Assembly (NCBI GenBank): GCA_026120185.1
Contig: JANUWF010003370.1
Coordinates: 1,910,001 to 1,974,000 of the forward strand
DNA from: Voacanga thouarsii
Taxonomy: Eukaryota; Streptophyta; Magnoliopsida; Gentianales; Apocynaceae
Length of the DNA: 64,000 bases
Direction: 5' to 3'
This document shows positions 55,443-64,000 of this stretch, one piece after another. Position 1 is the first letter of the stretch; each line of letters starts with the position of its first letter. Both the position numbers and the translations under genes were made by a program. The notes under the pieces are model-generated. The model ran no database searches, had not been told where the DNA came from, and saw only the letters and a list, made by a program, of their open reading frames with translations.

Positions 55443-57382
55443 ATGGAAACTAATGTTTCACCTAGTTCAACTTTACCTAATATTGTTCCATCAGAGACAG
55501 CAGGAGAAATACTTTCAAAAGGGGAAAATATGGTGCTGCCTGAACTCAAGGTCTACACCCAAAAAAAGTTTCACAATAGTTCTACTGCGCTAGTTATCTT
55601 TCCGGCAAACGTTCAGTCTGATTTTTCGAGTAATGATCCTCTTATTACTATCCAGAATAATCCTTCTTCAATCAAAACTTCTTTGAAATCACCTAATATG
55701 TCCATCCCTGACCTTGACCTCCCTATTGCCTTGAAAAAAGGAACCAGAACATGCACCAAACACCCTAGTGCTAAATACCTGTCCTATGAGAGATTGTCAC
55801 ACAGTCATAGAATATTTGTGTCAAGAGTTTCTGACATGGTTGTGCCAAGAACTGTTCAAGACGCATTGGGTGATCCAAAATGGAGATTAACAGTGATGAA
55901 AGAAATGAATACTCTAAAAAAGAATGACACATGGAGCATTGAAGATCTACCTAAGGATAAGAAGACAGTAGAATGTACATGGGTATTCACAATGAAGTAT
56001 AATGCAGATGAAAGTGTGCTGAAATACAAAGCCAGGCTAGTGGCAAAAGGATTTACTCAAACTCAAAGTATAGACTACGAAGAGACCTTTGCCCCTATTG
56101 CTAAGATTAATTATATCAGAATACTTCTTTCTCTTGCAGTCACTGCTAATTGGCCCTTTCATCAATTTGATGTTAAGAATGCATTCCTAAATGGGGACTT
56201 AAAGGAAGAGATATATATAGATCTGCCACCTAGTTTTGAAGAACATTTGGGAAAAGGAAGAGTGTGCAAACTGAAGAAGTCTCTGTATGGTCTCAAGCAA
56301 TCACCTAGAGCCTGGTTCGAGCAATTTGGAAAGGTGGTAAAAGGACTAGGATTCTCTCAAAATCAAGCTGATCATATTTTGTTCTTCAAGCATTCTACTA
56401 AAGGTAAAATGACCATCCTGATTGTGTACGTAGATGATATCATTATGACAGGGGATGATGCTCTCGGAATTAACAATTTAAGGGAGAAACTAAAAGCTAA
56501 ATTTGAAGTTAAAGACTTGAGCAAGCTAAAATACTTCCTTGGTATGGAGTTTGCCAGATCCAAGGAGGGTATCTTTATCAACCAGCGAAAATATATTCTT
56601 GATTTACTCAAAGAAACAGGGATGACCGGTTGTAGGTCAGCGGATACTCCTTTTGAGCTAAACCTGAAGATAGTAGTAGCAACTAGTAATAAGGTGGTTG
56701 ACCGAGAATGCTATCAGCGGCTAGTTGGAAGACTTATTTATTTAGCTCACACCCGACCTGACATAGCTTTCGCTGTCAGTGTGGTAAGTCAATTTATGCA
56801 CTCACCAGGGCCTGCTCAATTAAAGCTGTGTTCAGAATCCTGAGATACCTAAAAGGGACACTTGGGAAAGGGCTTTTTTTCAAAAACAATGGCTATTTAG
56901 AGATAGAAGCATTCACCGATGCAGACTGGGCAGGAAGTGTAAATGATAGAAGGTCTACCTCTGGGTATTGCACTTATGTTAGAGGAAACCTAGTCACTTG
57001 GAGAAGTAAGAAGCAGAGTGTGGTAGCAAAAAGTAGTGCAGAGGCTGAATTCCGTTCAGTGGCACATGGTTTTTGTGAAGTGTTATGGATTAAAAGACTT
57101 CTGATGGAGTTAAAGGTCCCCGTGTTATCACCTATCAAAGTTTATTGTGATAAAAAAGCAGCGATTTCAATTGCTCATGATCCAGTTCTGCATGACAGAA
57201 CAAAGCATGTAGAAGTGGACAAACACTTCATCAAAGAGAAGCTAGATAGTGGGATGATATGTATGCCGTACATACCTACAACTAATCAAGTTGTGGACAT
57301 CTTAACTAAGGGCCTTTCTAAGACAAAGCTCGACCATATGGTTAGCAAGCTAGCAATGGAAGACATCTTCTTGCCAGCTTGA
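55443..57382 (+). pseudogene. Copia I reverse transcriptase and RNase H
   Basis: A long open stretch (466 codons, 55443-56843) holds the RT domain: VECTWVFTMKYNADES, YKARLVAKGFTQTQSIDY, DVKNAFLNGDLKEEIY, LYGLKQSPRAWF and the intact active site YVDDIIMTGDD (about 56429-56461). The frame then shifts near 56835, and RNase H follows in 56828-57382 (FTDADWAGSVNDRRSTSGY, AKSSAEAEFRSVAHG, DRTKHVEVDKHFIKEK, DILTKGLSK), ending in a stop at 57380-57382, seven bases before the 3' LTR. This is the best-preserved catalytic region in the window: a stop upstream (55422-55424) and the one frameshift are the main lesions. Confidence 0.92.
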
Positions 57383-57389
57383 GGAGGAG
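57377..57389 (+). other. Polypurine tract of copia I
   Basis: GCTTGAGGAGGAG lies directly before the LTR start TGTTGGAAG. Copia O has nearly the same tract (61291-61304), in line with their relatedness. Confidence 0.8.
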
Positions 57390-57630
57390 TGTTGGAAGTT
57401 TCCAATTATTTAGTGATTCTCTTATGTAAGTATTATGATTCTCTTGTAAATAATAGCTGTCAACATCTGTCATTAGCTGTCAATTAGGAGAGCAATTTAT
57501 TAGCCTTTATTTAGGAGATTATCTTTCTTTTTTGTAAAAAAAAAAAAAAAAAAAAGGAACTATATATTCCTATGTATCATTAGACAAAAAGATAAGAAAG
57601 TGTATACTTCAAAAACCATCTCTTCTTTTT
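57390..57630 (+). repeat. 3' LTR of copia I (241 bp)
   Basis: Starts TGTTGGAAGTTTCC. Compared with the 5' LTR it has a short internal duplication (TGATTCTCTT repeated near 57414 and 57437) and an A-run at 57537-57555 where the 5' LTR has AACAAACGGG. Confidence 0.92.
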
Positions 57631-57635
57631 AGCTT

Positions 57636-57815
57636 GTTGGGTATATTTGATGAAAGACAAATCTGAGGTTTTTTTTCTGGTTTAAACAGTTTCATAAATT
57701 TGTCCAAAACGTATTCCAATCTACTATCTAGATTCTTCGAACTAATAATGGAGTGGAGTATTTTTCAAATGAGTTTGTACAATATTTGGGGGCAACCGGG
57801 ATACATCACCAAAGT
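57636..57815 (+). pseudogene. Copia O integrase, middle piece
   Basis: The frame interrupted at 44286 resumes as WVYLMKDKSEV and FWFKQFHKFVQNVFQ, then the second-Asp block appears as LRTNNGVEYF (canonical RSDNG, so Asp is replaced by Asn), then YLGATGIHHQS. It stops at 57815, where a gypsy solo LTR was inserted. Confidence 0.85.
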
Positions 57816-58833
57816 TGATAAGACTCCGCTTCATCATGAAGGTCAAGATTAAGGAGGGGGAGGTGTGGCCATACAAGGACAAGGACCGATGATGAGATCT
57901 AGGTCCAAGAAGCTTCAAGATGAGTTTCAATTGCTCATAAAACCATGCTTGAGGATGGAAGATGGTTGGAAGGTTGAGGAAGCTAGTCAAGAGTTCATTT
58001 TGATGACTATCCAAGAAGGACCCCAACAAGAACTCAAGTCGGCAATAAAGATGGACGAAATTTGATCAAAGTGGGGCTTCCAGCGGACATCTGGCGCCGG
58101 CCCCAGTAGCAGAACTGGCGCCAACTTCATTCTAGCATCAACCGGCCTAAAGATAGTGCGCAACCGGCACCGGCTTTAGAGTCCAAACCGGCGCCGGCTG
58201 CAGCTTGGGCATCCGACGGCTACCCTGCGTTTTTTATGTTTTCTCTGGTTTTGTCCAATTTTAAGTATTTATAAAGGCTTATTAAGACCCTAAACTGTAA
58301 TAGAACCTCAGAGATTACTTAGCTAGGATTAGGATAGTATAAATAGAACCTTTAGTGATTTGACAATACTATTCACACACTTTATTCAAAATTTGAGAGA
58401 GAATCTTGAGAGGCCCTAGCCTCCTTGTTTATCTTGTTCAAAACCATGCTTAAGGGTTAGTCCTCCTTATGAATGAATCTATAAATCTTTTGGATAATCC
58501 AATGCGATTTCTTTAAATGTGTCTTAGTTGCTTTGCTCTTCTAAGGTTTGTTTGAATTCCATTACGTGAGTGCCTATTTTCTCTATTCTATTTGTTCTTA
58601 TTTGTCTTTGTTACTTTAAGGATATTGGGGTGAGATTATAGTAGAACTTTCTACTATTCTTGAGGGTCTTTGGAGCTTAGTTCTTCAATGGTTTGATAAA
58701 GGGTAGATTGTTATTTCATTTTCTCCTTTTGTCTCAAGAAGAATATCTGTTTTTGGTCCCGTTGGTTGAGCTGAACTCCTTACCAATTAAACCACCCACA
58801 ACACTAAGAAAAAGCCCACTCAAGATCATATCA
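57816..58833 (+). mobile_element. Gypsy solo LTR (1018 bp), TSD AAAGT
   Basis: Starts TGATAAGACTCC and ends AGATCATATCA, flanked by a perfect TSD AAAGT (57811-57815 and 58834-58838); the copia O integrase frame is continuous once it is removed. A palindromic cassette at about 58086-58200 contains repeats of CTGGCGCC and ACCGGCGCCGGC. A short frame at 57865-58065 (RSRSKKLQDEFQLLIK) resembles the C-terminal tail of some gypsy polyproteins, so the LTR may overlap coding sequence; that is a guess. Confidence 0.9.
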
Positions 58834-58838
58834 AAAGT

Positions 58839-61290
58839 TCTTATGTGGATACACCCAAACAAAACAAGGTTGCGGAGAGGAAAAATGCTGCTTGTTAGAG
58901 GTTGTTAGATCCATCATGTTTGCAAGTTCAGTTCCTAACTCCTACTGGGGGGGAAGCCATTCTCATAGCCACTTACCTCATAAATCGTTTACCCTCCAAA
59001 ACACTAAAATTTCGAACCCCCTTGAGTGCTCTTCGTGATTGTTTCCCAAACATTAATATATTCAATCCTTTGTCCCCAAAAGTTTTTAGGTGTACCATGT
59101 TTATCCACAATAAACAACCTACCTGAAGTAAGCTTGACCCCAGAGCGTTTAAATGTGTTTTTGTATGCTATTCCCCAACACAAAAGGGTTATAAATGTTA
59201 TTCTCCTATCCTTAAAAAAATCTTTGTGTCATGTGATGTCACATTTTTTGAGGAACAGTTGTACTACTCCAATAACCTTTTCCAATGGGAGAATTCAAAT
59301 GAGAATGTTCATTAGGATCCATCTGTGTTTTTTCCCATAGTATCAGATATCTCTCATTCCTATTAGACTACAAAGCCGATTGATCACATTGTTTCAGTTC
59401 CTACAAACCTTGACACTGTTCCAAATCGGATTAATTCTAAACCTGATAATGTTCCAGACTCTGAAAATTCCAATTAGCAAATATCAGAACCAAGTATAAA
59501 CCCTTCTGAACCTGTTTTAACCTCTTCACTTGGTCCTCATAGGGAAGATTTTGTCACTGAAATACCATTGTAGGTTTACCCTCGCAGGCCAAAAACTCTT
59601 TAGCAAGATCAATCATTCAGCCGAGATTCGGATAATGAAATGACCAATGATCTGGACTTGGCTATTGCAGTTCGAAAGGGGGTAAGAGCCTGTATGAAAC
59701 ACCCAATCTATAATTTCCTAACCTGTAAGTAGTTGTTTTCAAAATTTAAGGTTTTTACAGCAAAAGTTAATGAAGTCGAGATTCCGAGAAACATCTATGA
59801 GGCCTTGAAGGACCCGAGATGGAAAGAAGCAGTGTGGGAGGAGATAAGGGCCTTACAGGATAACAAGACCTGGGAGATGGTTGACTTACCCGAAGGCAAA
59901 GAGGTGGTTAGAAGCATATGGGTGTTTACTATGAAATAAAAGGCTAATGGAAAGATTAAAAGATATAAAGCAAGGCTAGTGGCACAAGGATACACACAAA
60001 CATATGAAATTCACTATGACGAAACATTTGCTCCTATAGCAAAGCTCAATTCCAAACGTGTTCTCCTATCTATTGCAGCCAACCTTAATTGGAAGCTACA
60101 TCAACTCAACATTAAAAATGCATTCCTAAATGGCAATCTTGATAAGGAAATGTATATGAAGGTTCCACCGAGATTTGAAATATAGGAGAGGAAGGGAAAA
60201 GTTTGCAAGTTGAAAAAGTCATTATATGGTTTGAAGCAATCCCCTCGAGCATGGTTCACTAGATTTAGCTCTACCCTCACTCGGTTAGGATACCATCAAG
60301 CAAGGGTTGATCACACCGTGTTCATCAAAATAAGAGAAGCGGGTAAGAGAGCTATTCTTATTGTGTACGTAGATGACATAATACTCACAGAAGGTGATGA
60401 AGATGAGCTTCACAAGCTTAAGGGCAAGTTGAAGGAGGAGTTTGAGGTTAAAGACCTAGGGTCATTAAAGTACTTTCTCGGTATGGAAGTTGCAAGGAGT
60501 AAAGAAGGTATTTTCATTTCTCAAAGAAAATACATTCTTAATCCGCTAAAAGAAACAGGGAAATTGGGTTGTAAACTAGTAGGAACTCCACTTGAGAAAG
60601 CATGGAAGAGCAAATTTTTAGAAAATGAGAAGCCTGTAGACGTAGGCAGATACCAACGCTCAATCGGGAGACTGATATATTTTTCTCTTACACGGCCAAA
60701 TATTGCATATGCCGTAAGTGTAGTCAATCAATATATACACTCACTGACCCAAAGGCATTTAGAGGGTGTAAATCATGTCTTGAGGTATTTGAAAGGAATA
60801 GTTGGACAGGAGCTGATGTTTTTAAAGACTAAGAACAGGAGTACCGAAGGCTATGTCGATGCAAACCAGACTGGCAGTGAAGATTACAAGTCAACTTCAG
60901 GGTATTGTACAAAAGTGTGGGGTAACTTAGTTACATGGAGGAGTAAAAAACAAACAGTTGTAGCCAAAAGTAGTGCTGATGCAGAATTTAGGGTAGTTAC
61001 ACAAGGAGTTTGCGAAGTAATTTGGTTGGAATGATTGATGGAAGATCTACAACTTATTGCGAGTTTTCCTAAGTTGTACAGTGACAGTAAATCAGCAATT
61101 AGCATAGTAAATAATCCAGTCCAACATAATCATGTGAAACATGTTCAAGAATGAGATTGAACAAGGAGGAATTGATCTATGCTATATTTCCACTCATGAA
61201 CAAGAAGCAGATGTTCTGACCAAAGGCTTATTGAAATCGAACCATGAAGGTCTTCTTCGCAAGCTTGGAATGCGAAATATCTACTCCTAG
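58839..61290 (+). pseudogene. Copia O integrase C-terminus, RT, RNase H
   Basis: Resumes with YVDTPKQNKVAERKNA (catalytic Glu kept), then ILIATYLINRLPSKTLKF. RT begins about 59733 (IPRNIYEALKDPRWKEAVW), with YKARLVAQGYTQTYEIHY, NIKNAFLNGNLDKEMYM, LYGLKQSPRAWFTRF and active site YVDDIILTEGD (about 60366-60398). RNase H shows STEGYVDANQTG, STSGYCTKVWGNLVTW, AKSSADAEF and ADVLTKGLLK, ending IYS-stop at 61288-61290. Stops lie near 59124, 59937, 60183 and 61032, with frameshifts in the integrase/RT linker and near 61140. It is older and more decayed than the RT of copia I. Confidence 0.9.
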
Positions 61291-61304
61291 GGCTTGAGGA
61301 GGAA
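61291..61304 (+). other. Polypurine tract of copia O
   Basis: GGCTTGAGGAGGAA lies just before the 3' LTR. Confidence 0.75.
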
Positions 61305-61573
61305 CGTTGGAGATTTAGTCATTAATGTATAATATTTAGCTGTCAATTTTATGTAGCTGTTATCTTTCCTTTATTAACTAATTAGGTTAGATTAGGAAGG
61401 TGTAAATTAGAAATTTTTGATTAGGCTGTAAATTAGGAAGATTTGATTAGCCTATTTTTGGGGGGATTGATTCCCGGTTTTGATGGCCAAATTATAGCAC
61501 ACTAATTGTATATATTGTACTACTGATTCAATGAGGAATCAGTCAAGAATATTTCCAAAACATTCATGTTTCA
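61305..61573 (+). repeat. 3' LTR of copia O (269 bp)
   Basis: Starts CGTTGGAGATTTAGTC (the first T of TGTTGG is mutated to C) and ends CATTCATGTTTCA. It aligns end to end with 42154-42421. Confidence 0.95.
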
Positions 61574-62288
61574 GAAAAAACTCATCATTTACGTATAATT
61601 TGATCAAAAGGATCTAGAAGATTGAAGTACTTTCAGTCTTCCAGACATCATTTTGTAAGAATAGTACATATGCACGAATGAAGACAACATTGTGGCATTG
61701 TGAAGTTCGCTTTTAGCCCATGCCACTTTCATGTCTCTTTTATGTTATTAGTGGGTTTCTCACTCTAAATTCTGGAATTTTAGACCGACCTTACATTGTT
61801 GTCCTTTCAACTCATTACTGGCCCCTGCTCATGTAAATATATTAGCTAGATCAGTTGGTCATCCAGGAAATATGGGTATTAGCGAAAGAATAACTTGTCA
61901 CGACAAATAGGATTGCAGCAAAATGAAAAGTATGCACTAATATTGCAAACAGCTGGCATATATGGTGGAAGCCTTTTGGGTAAACAGGAAAAAGGTATAA
62001 ATGTATATGCTAAAAAGTATACACCAATTTAGGTAAACAGCAAGTCTCTTCAAACCCCTGCACAAATTCACCAGCACATGCAATACTAGTGGGATGGGCC
62101 AGGACCCCAAGCCATATCGTTTAATAAGGTGAAGAATAATGTCAAACATTACACACATTAAGCGCTTTTTTATTAGTGCAGCAGATGATCCATGGAAGGA
62201 GATTTGTTTGCTTAAACTTGGTAAAGCCTGTAGTATTTCAAATAAGAAACCCAAGATCATCAAGTTATCGAACTCCAAATAATAACTA

Positions 62289-62342
<54 letters not shown>

Positions 62343-62586
62343 GTACAGCCTGCACTTGAAAGCTTCAAATACTAGTTGCTCTCCTCCTCTGTTTTCTCTT
62401 TGATAGGACTTCAGAAATGTCAATCTTTAAACACTACCCTGTCCTTGACCTTGAAATAGATCCTGCAATAGTTTTGGGTGAGCTCATACTCAGTAGTCCG
62501 TTCCACTAGCCCAGTCATCATATTCCACATCTGCCCCCCAACAAGATTGCAGCATGAGGCAACCGCCATCTTATAAATTTGAAAGC
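61574..62586. other. Host DNA downstream (3') of the PPR gene
   Basis: About 1 kb between copia O and the PPR stop codon, presumably 3' UTR and flanking DNA. It holds the right TSD GAAAA, a compound (GT)n(AG)n microsatellite and a 59-codon minus-strand frame (62420-62599). No other gene was recognised. Confidence 0.5.
62292..62341. repeat. Compound (GT)n(AG)n microsatellite
   Basis: About 14 GT units followed by 10 AG units, roughly 250 bases beyond the PPR stop codon. Frames through it give meaningless Ser-Leu and Thr-His runs. Confidence 0.95.
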
Positions 62587-62599
62587 CTAGAAATGCCAT
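62420..62599 (-). other. Small downstream open frame of 59 codons, uncertain
   Basis: On the minus strand an ATG at 62599 overlaps the last 13 bases of the PPR gene in another frame and runs to TGA at 62420. It begins MAFLGFQIYKMAVASCCNLV, and its second half has mixed, protein-like composition (LVERTTEYEL, CRIYFKVKDRVVF). I do not recognise it. It may be a chance frame in the 3' UTR or a relic of coding sequence. Confidence 0.2.
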
Positions 62600-64000
62600 C
62601 CTTTGGCATGCCAGTATGTTCTGGCATTTTCATTTCCACGAGCAACTTTTATCTTCAGAAGAAGCTTGTAAGCCATTTCTACTCTGTTTGATGCCAATAG
62701 TTTATTGGTCATCTTACTGCAAATAAGTCTGCTAGGGCAAAATCCCCTCTGAAATGATTCCTCCATAACTAGCACAGCATCTTCAAGTCGCCCTATGTTG
62801 CAAAGCCCATTTATTATGTACTCATAAACTTCCATATCAGAAGAATAACCACTTCCTTGCATCTCAGCCCATATGTTGAGCAACATACCGCATTTACCAA
62901 ATCTAGAGAGCCGCATAAGCAAAAGCTTGTATGCAGTCAGTGATATCTTACATCCAAATTTTCTTGCCTTCTTGTAAATCATTAGAGCAGCATGAGGGGG
63001 ACCATAGCCACACAAAGGCTCAATAAAAGAAGTGATGACTCCAGTGGCAGGTATGATCCCACGATTCAACATTTCGTCAAACAACTCAATAGCATCTGCT
63101 ACTCTCTGAGCTCTTAAAAAGGCAGATATTAATCTAATGTACGTATCCATGTTAGGATTGCAGTTATTACTCAGCATCTGTTCATAGTATACAAAGCCTT
63201 CATCAATGTTTCCAACAGATGTAAAATTGGAGATCATAGAATTGTAAACTTCCACATTAAGCATACATCCCATCGCCTTTAAGTTCCTAAAAATCTTAAC
63301 TGCATCTTCAATTTGTTCAGCTCTTCCAAGGCCTTGAAGAATGTAACTGTAAGTCAAGCTATCCGGATTTAATCCATTTTCAACCATAGCTTCCAAGTTC
63401 CTCACAACTTCACTAACTCTACCAAGTCTGGACCAACCACCAATAATCAAATTGTAGGTCATACAATTAAAAGGAACCTTTCCCTTCATCTTATTAAGTA
63501 ATGAACTTGCAGCCCCCAGATGTGATCTCTTTATTAGGCACCTCAAAAGAACATTAAATGTCTCAGTTCCATGTACTAATGCATAATCTTCTAACTTATA
63601 AAAAATTTGGATTGCTTTAGAGACTTGCCGAGCTCGGATAAAGCTATCTAGAACAATTAAAAGGGTCTCACTGGTGGGACTTATTCCCTGTTTCTTCATG
63701 TCAAGAAACATATTCACCATATGTTTAAAATACTTCCTTCTGCCCAATGCTTTTAGAATCACATGGTAACTACCTAGGTCTTTAAAAAAATTAGGCTGTT
63801 CCACTGCCCAGTTGAAAAAAATAACCATTGCTTCACCACTTAAACTACCTCTATTAACTACTTTTGCAACTATATCAATAGTTAATTCCACATCAACACT
63901 TGCTAAAGCACACTCAATTGTGTTTTTACTGTGAAGCTTTTGAAGAAAAACTCCACGTAATTTGTCTTCAGGAGATAAAAACCCATCGACAGTCCTTGTC
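62587..64000 (-). CDS. P-class pentatricopeptide repeat protein (5' end outside window)
   Basis: An uninterrupted minus-strand frame of 470 codons runs from the right edge of the window to TAG at 62587-62589. A start at the GTG near 63891 is not credible, because the frame stays open upstream (TRTVDGFLSPEDKLRGVFL) to position 64000. Roughly ten tandem 35-residue PPR motifs are visible, for example TYNLIIGGWSRLGRVSEVV, TYSYILQGLGRAEQIEDAV and VYEYIINGLCNIGRLEDAV. There are no E or DYW extensions; the end is NARTYWHAKGWHF. P-class PPR proteins bind organellar RNA and act in its stability, splicing or translation. The expected transit peptide lies outside the window. The C-terminus reminds me of the Arabidopsis At5g43820 group, from memory only. 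This is the only intact host gene seen; old copia O ends 1.0 kb beyond its stop codon. Confidence 0.93.
   Translation of the reverse strand, partial: TRTVDGFLSPEDKLRGVFLQKLHSKNTIECALASVDVELTIDIVAKVVNRGSLSGEAMVIFFNWAVEQPNFFKDLGSYHVILKALGRRKYFKHMVNMFLDMKKQGISPTSETLLIVLDSFIRARQVSKAIQIFYKLEDYALVHGTETFNVLLRCLIKRSHLGAASSLLNKMKGKVPFNCMTYNLIIGGWSRLGRVSEVVRNLEAMVENGLNPDSLTYSYILQGLGRAEQIEDAVKIFRNLKAMGCMLNVEVYNSMISNFTSVGNIDEGFVYYEQMLSNNCNPNMDTYIRLISAFLRAQRVADAIELFDEMLNRGIIPATGVITSFIEPLCGYGPPHAALMIYKKARKFGCKISLTAYKLLLMRLSRFGKCGMLLNIWAEMQGSGYSSDMEVYEYIINGLCNIGRLEDAVLVMEESFQRGFCPSRLICSKMTNKLLASNRVEMAYKLLLKIKVARGNENARTYWHAKGWHF

Larger units (their letters stand above)
44287..57630 (+). mobile_element. Inner Ty1/copia element I, nested in copia O
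   Basis: The LTRs (44287-44345 plus 47776-47923, and 57390-57630) start TGTTGGAAGTTTCC. The flanks are GGCTT (44282-44286) and AGCTT (57631-57635), a TSD with one mismatch. It sits inside the integrase DDHTR codons of copia O, whose frame continues WVYLMKDKSEV on the far side. Two family T long LTRs interrupt it: 44346-47770 in the 5' LTR and 49483-54456 in the GAG_pre-integrase region. Without them it is about 4.9 kb. RT and RNase H are long open frames, better kept than in copia O. Confidence 0.93.
42154..61573 (+). mobile_element. Outer Ty1/copia element O, perfect TSD, host of the nest
   Basis: LTRs at 42154-42421 and 61305-61573 are flanked by a perfect TSD GAAAA (42149-42153 and 61574-61578). 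Gag, protease and the first integrase part lie at 42515-44286, and integrase resumes at 57636. Copia I (44287-57630) and a gypsy solo LTR (57816-58833) interrupt it. Without the insertions its own length is about 5.0 kb, a normal copia size. LTRs differ by scattered substitutions and many stops occur in the frame, so the insertion is old. Confidence 0.95.

Noticed and set aside
61937..62368. 143-codon minus-strand ORF with Ser-Leu and Thr-His runs
   Set aside because: It runs through the (GT)n(AG)n microsatellite and has no recognisable domain.

Overview
The window is plant nuclear DNA, almost certainly from a flowering plant and probably a eudicot. It is AT-rich, packed with Ty1/copia and Ty3/gypsy LTR retrotransposons, and has one recognisable host gene: a P-class pentatricopeptide-repeat (PPR) protein gene at the right edge (minus strand, stop codon at 62587, 5' end outside the window). 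The species cannot be told from the sequence.

Layout, left to right. (1) 1-10317 is a left-edge nest that runs out of the window: a long gypsy-type LTR (family T, copy 1, 1-1967) sits in a copia element (L1, 1968-5881). L1 sits in a gypsy element (P1, 5882-8643), and P1 sits in an older copia (Y, 8644-10317). (2) 10318-28780 is a gypsy element (P2) whose 3' LTR is split by a SIRE-like copia (S, 11463-25941, minus strand). S carries a third ORF in the env position and is itself hit by two solo LTRs (14933-16721 and 20457-22176). (3) 28781-31740 is AT-rich host intergenic DNA with two related foldback MITEs. (4) 31741-38368 is a structurally complete but mutated copia (M, minus strand, TSD ATAGA). 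(5) 38369-42153 is host DNA with a gypsy solo LTR (39508-40973, TSD TTGAG). (6) 42154-61573 is a deep nest. An outer copia (O, TSD GAAAA) contains an inner copia (I, 44287-57630) and a gypsy solo LTR (57816-58833, TSD AAAGT). I contains two family-T long LTRs (44346-47770, TSD TCTGT; 49483-54456, TSD ATTAG), and the second holds a hAT-like element (51660-52249, 8-bp TSD AATGATAA). (7) 61574-64000 is host DNA with the PPR gene.

Boundaries were set by reading target-site duplications, TG...CA ends, primer-binding sites, polypurine tracts and interrupted reading frames. Every retroelement polyprotein carries stops or frameshifts, and several carry catalytic substitutions, so none looks autonomous. 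Six solo LTRs or LTR-only insertions with perfect TSDs show that LTR-LTR recombination has been frequent.

The most unusual signals are three. Short palindromic cassettes, different in sequence but similar in form, lie at a similar distance from the start of four gypsy LTRs. A tRNA-like A-box/B-box module is kept in all three family-T copies. The env-position ORF of the SIRE-like element resembles a plant transposon protein domain. Lineage names (SIRE, Athila/Tat, Tekay/Del) come from remembered motifs, not from searches.
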